Assembly (NCBI RefSeq): GCF_038181555.1
Contig: NZ_JBBWUA010000003.1
Span: forward strand, 1 to 64,000
DNA from: Desulfitobacterium sp038181555
GTDB lineage: Bacteria; Bacillota; Desulfitobacteriia; Desulfitobacteriales; Desulfitobacteriaceae
Reading direction: 5' to 3'
Length of the DNA stretch: 64,000 nucleotides
Below, in pieces: positions 61,985 to 64,000 of the stretch (positions within the stretch are counted from its first letter, which is position 1; each line of letters begins with the position of its first letter). The notes under the pieces are model-generated. The model did no database searches and was not told the origin of the DNA. It saw only the letters and a list, made by a program, of their open reading frames with translations. The position numbers were made by a program, and so were the translations under genes.

Positions 61985-62626
61985 TCACTTTATTATTGTT
62001 ATTTTTGATGTGGATACGAGATTCATCGCATTGGCTTCATCCGTATCGATATGGCATTCAAGACTCGAGGTGTTGTTGGCTCTAATGGCCACATTAGTAT
62101 AGGTTCCTCCGCGAAGTCCACTAATCTGTATGGTTACCTGCTCTCCATCGGTTACACCAAGGCATCGAGCGTCCTCTAAGGACATATGAATATGTCGTTG
62201 AGCTATGATGAGACCTTTGGATAGAAGAACGCTACCTTTGGGGCCAATGATCGTGATTCCTGGAGTTCCTCCCAGCTCACCAGACAGTCTCACCGGGGTG
62301 TTTACACCTAGTTTAAAGCTATCAGTCTGAAGGATCTCAATTTGTGACTCTTTTCGCACTGGGCCGAGGATGCGAACCTTTTCGATCGCACCTTTTGGTC
62401 CGCAGACCGTCACTGTTTCCTTGCAGGCATATTGCCCAGGTTGGGATAGGTCCTTAATTTTCGTTAATTGGTATCCCACCCCAAACAAGGTGTCTAAATC
62501 CGTTTGGGAAAGATGAATGTGCCGGTTTGAAATTCCCACCGGTATCGAGTTGTCGTTCTGCTTAAGCTCTCCCCCTTCTTTAATCACTTCCATGAGCAGG
62601 TCTACTAAAGCGTCATACTTACCCAC
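61985..62626 (-). CDS. pduL: PduL-type phosphotransacylase of the microcompartment
   Basis: PduL converts acyl-CoA and phosphate to acyl phosphate and free CoA, regenerating CoA inside the shell. The two repeats with the zinc-binding SNRHIHLS and AQRHIHMS motifs are present. Start: a GTG at 62626, two bases after the upstream stop TGA, has AGAGGTGA at good distance and gives 214 residues; the ATG at 62668 would overlap the previous gene by 41 bases. The N-terminal helix (KYDALVDLLMEVIKE) resembles an encapsulation peptide. Confidence 0.93.
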   Translation of the reverse strand: MGKYDALVDLLMEVIKEGGELKQNDNSIPVGISNRHIHLSQTDLDTLFGVGYQLTKIKDLSQPGQYACKETVTVCGPKGAIEKVRILGPVRKESQIEILQTDSFKLGVNTPVRLSGELGGTPGITIIGPKGSVLLSKGLIIAQRHIHMSLEDARCLGVTDGEQVTIQISGLRGGTYTNVAIRANNTSSLECHIDTDEANAMNLVSTSKITIIK

Positions 62627-62627
62627 T

Positions 62628-64000
62628 TCAGCAGTCACCTCTTTGTTGTAGTAACGAAATAACTTCATTCACCAGTGACTGAATCTGGTCCTCACTGATG
62701 GCACTGGAAGGGTTCCCATACTGTAACCCACTGGCCGGATAAGGTGTATTGTTGCTTTCAGTGAAGTCTTTGATTCCATAAGCGATACGCTTAATGTTAA
62801 TCAAGTGCATGGGCGTGACATTATCAGAAGTCGCACTCCCACCCCAGGTACCACACCCTAGGGTAAAGGCTGGAGAAAGACCGGTGCTTGCTCCCACACC
62901 GCCTTGGCTAGAAGATGTGTTTACCAGTATTCTGAACACAGGTTTTTCAGAGAATTTCATGGCCATTTCCGGATTCTCGGTATGAATGGAGAGGCTATGG
63001 CCTACCCCGCCATTATTCAATAATTTCATGCACAAATCGCAAGCTTCTTGCCAATCTTTCACTGTATAAAACGCCAGTACTGTCGTCAGCTTTTCATAGG
63101 ATAAAGGATATCCTTCACCCACACCCTGTTGCTCGCCAAGCAATACTTTTGTTCCTGGTGGAATTGATATTCCGGCACCATTGGCGATGACTTCGGCGGA
63201 TCTCCCCACCATTTTCGCACTCATGGCATGTCCTCTAACAAATAAGTTTTTGGCGACTTTGTTTGTTTCCTCGGGAGTCATGAAGTAACCGCCTTGACGT
63301 TTAAACTCTTCCATAACCTGATCGCGGATGCATTCTTCAACGACAACCGATTGCTCTGAAGCGCAGATTGTTCCGTTGTCAAAGGTCTTACTGGCGATGA
63401 TGTTTTTAACAGCTTTCTGGATATTGGCAGTTCTCTCAATATAGGCTGGAACGTTACCTGGTCCTACCCCTAATGCTGGTTTTCCGGCGCTATAAGCTGC
63501 CTTAACCATGGCTGACCCACCGGTGGCGATAATCATCGCGACTTCATCGCATTTCATCAATTCGTTAGTAGCATCCATGGATGGCTTCGAAATACAACTA
63601 ATGATATTTGCCGGGGCTCCAGCTGCTACAGCGGCGTCATTCATCAACGTGGCTGCTCGCAACGTGCATTTCAGAGCTGAGGGATGTGGTGAAAATACGA
63701 TACCGTTTCTGGATTTTATGGCAATAATGGATTTATATATGGTCGTTGAGGTTGGATTGGTTGAGGGGACGATCCCCATGAGCAATCCAACGGGCTCAGC
63801 GATTTCCATGACTTTGTTGACCTTATCATCTTTGATGACTCCGATGGTTTGCATAGGCTTGATGAAATCATATAGTTCCGTGGAAGCAAAACGGTTTTTA
63901 AAAATCTTATCTTCTATTTTGCCAAATCCTGTTTCTTCCACCGCATCTTGGGCCAGAGAAATAGCATTTTCTTCGGCCACCTTCACCATATTACGGATAA
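62628..64000 (-). CDS. CoA-acylating aldehyde dehydrogenase of the microcompartment, N-terminus outside the window
   Basis: The frame continues past the right edge, so roughly the first 30-40 residues are missing. Visible are the family core (MGIVPSTNPTSTTIYKS), the catalytic Cys in NGTICASEQS and HSLSIHTENPE, as in EutE/PduP/CutF-type enzymes that turn an aldehyde into acyl-CoA. The C-terminus (ISEDQIQSLVNEVISLLQQ) is an amphipathic helix after a linker, typical of C-terminal encapsulation peptides of glycyl-radical microcompartments. The aldehyde substrate (acetaldehyde, propionaldehyde or another) depends on genes beyond the window. Confidence 0.93.
   Translation of the reverse strand, partial: IRNMVKVAEENAISLAQDAVEETGFGKIEDKIFKNRFASTELYDFIKPMQTIGVIKDDKVNKVMEIAEPVGLLMGIVPSTNPTSTTIYKSIIAIKSRNGIVFSPHPSALKCTLRAATLMNDAAVAAGAPANIISCISKPSMDATNELMKCDEVAMIIATGGSAMVKAAYSAGKPALGVGPGNVPAYIERTANIQKAVKNIIASKTFDNGTICASEQSVVVEECIRDQVMEEFKRQGGYFMTPEETNKVAKNLFVRGHAMSAKMVGRSAEVIANGAGISIPPGTKVLLGEQQGVGEGYPLSYEKLTTVLAFYTVKDWQEACDLCMKLLNNGGVGHSLSIHTENPEMAMKFSEKPVFRILVNTSSSQGGVGASTGLSPAFTLGCGTWGGSATSDNVTPMHLINIKRIAYGIKDFTESNNTPYPASGLQYGNPSSAISEDQIQSLVNEVISLLQQRGDC

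Noticed and set aside
1..64000. CRISPR arrays, rRNA, tRNA, complete insertion sequences or prophage
   Set aside because: No regularly spaced repeats, rRNA-like or tRNA cloverleaf sequence, transposase or phage structural genes were seen; the only mobile-element gene is the broken recombinase at 21327-21680.

Overview
The window looks like chromosome of an anaerobic, Gram-positive Clostridia member, most like Desulfitobacterium or a close Peptococcaceae relative. This rests on gene content and not on a marker gene: Tat-exported flavoprotein reductases, a multihaem c-type cytochrome lipoprotein, rubredoxin-like and AmmeMemoRadiSam-type proteins, a proline T-box, strong AGGAGG ribosome binding sites and a glycyl-radical-style microcompartment operon. 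No rRNA, tRNA, CRISPR array or complete insertion sequence was seen.

Layout. 1-1.6 kb: small genes on the minus strand (tatA, rubredoxin-like, thioredoxin-like). 1.7-7 kb: two ABC exporter systems; the second is a GntR(YtrA-type)-ATPase-permease operon with a perfect palindromic operator. 7-11.3 kb: housekeeping genes (flavin reductase-like, HD hydrolase, propeller lipoprotein, CYTH protein, anchored rhodanese). 11.4-16 kb: a respiratory module of TetR-type regulator, Tat flavoprotein, Ig-like protein and six-haem lipoprotein. 16-19.2 kb: a GtrA/GtrB/membrane-protein glycosylation trio. 19.3-21.7 kb: three unrelated small genes separated by related palindromic repeats, ending at a broken tyrosine recombinase, possibly a relic cassette region. 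21.9-25.4 kb: DUF456 protein, phosphofructokinase, ABC exporter. 25.5-25.9 kb: a probable structured non-coding RNA with its own consensus promoter and terminator. 25.9-33.1 kb: Memo-like lipoprotein, giant alpha-2-macroglobulin, DAHP synthase. 33.2-36.5 kb: a second flavoprotein plus Ig-like pair. 36.8-40.3 kb: DUF4317 protein and a chemoreceptor. 40.4-40.8 kb: a nested inverted-repeat element. 41-44.6 kb: proC-proB-proA behind a T-box. 44.9-46.4 kb: a third Tat flavoprotein. 46.6-50.5 kb: SWIM/SNF2 helicase and a partner. 50.6-54.5 kb: microproteins, a zinc-type alcohol dehydrogenase and a Cache chemoreceptor. 54.8-61.4 kb: alkaline-phosphatase-superfamily enzyme, BCCT transporter, LysR regulator, EamA transporter and a small protein. 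61.7-64 kb: the end of a bacterial microcompartment operon (acylating aldehyde dehydrogenase, PduL, shell protein).

How the parts fit. The three flavoproteins carry Tat signals and lipobox-like cysteines, so they should act on the outer face of the membrane; the six-haem lipoprotein is the obvious electron donor for the first. None keeps the His/Arg pair that binds fumarate in fumarate reductase, so other acceptors are likely. Two of them are paired with homologous Ig-like proteins that have no signal peptide, which is the most interesting protein-level feature here. The 54-64 kb end suggests uptake and breakdown of a quaternary-amine or similar small carbon source, finished inside a microcompartment; the substrate cannot be read from this window.
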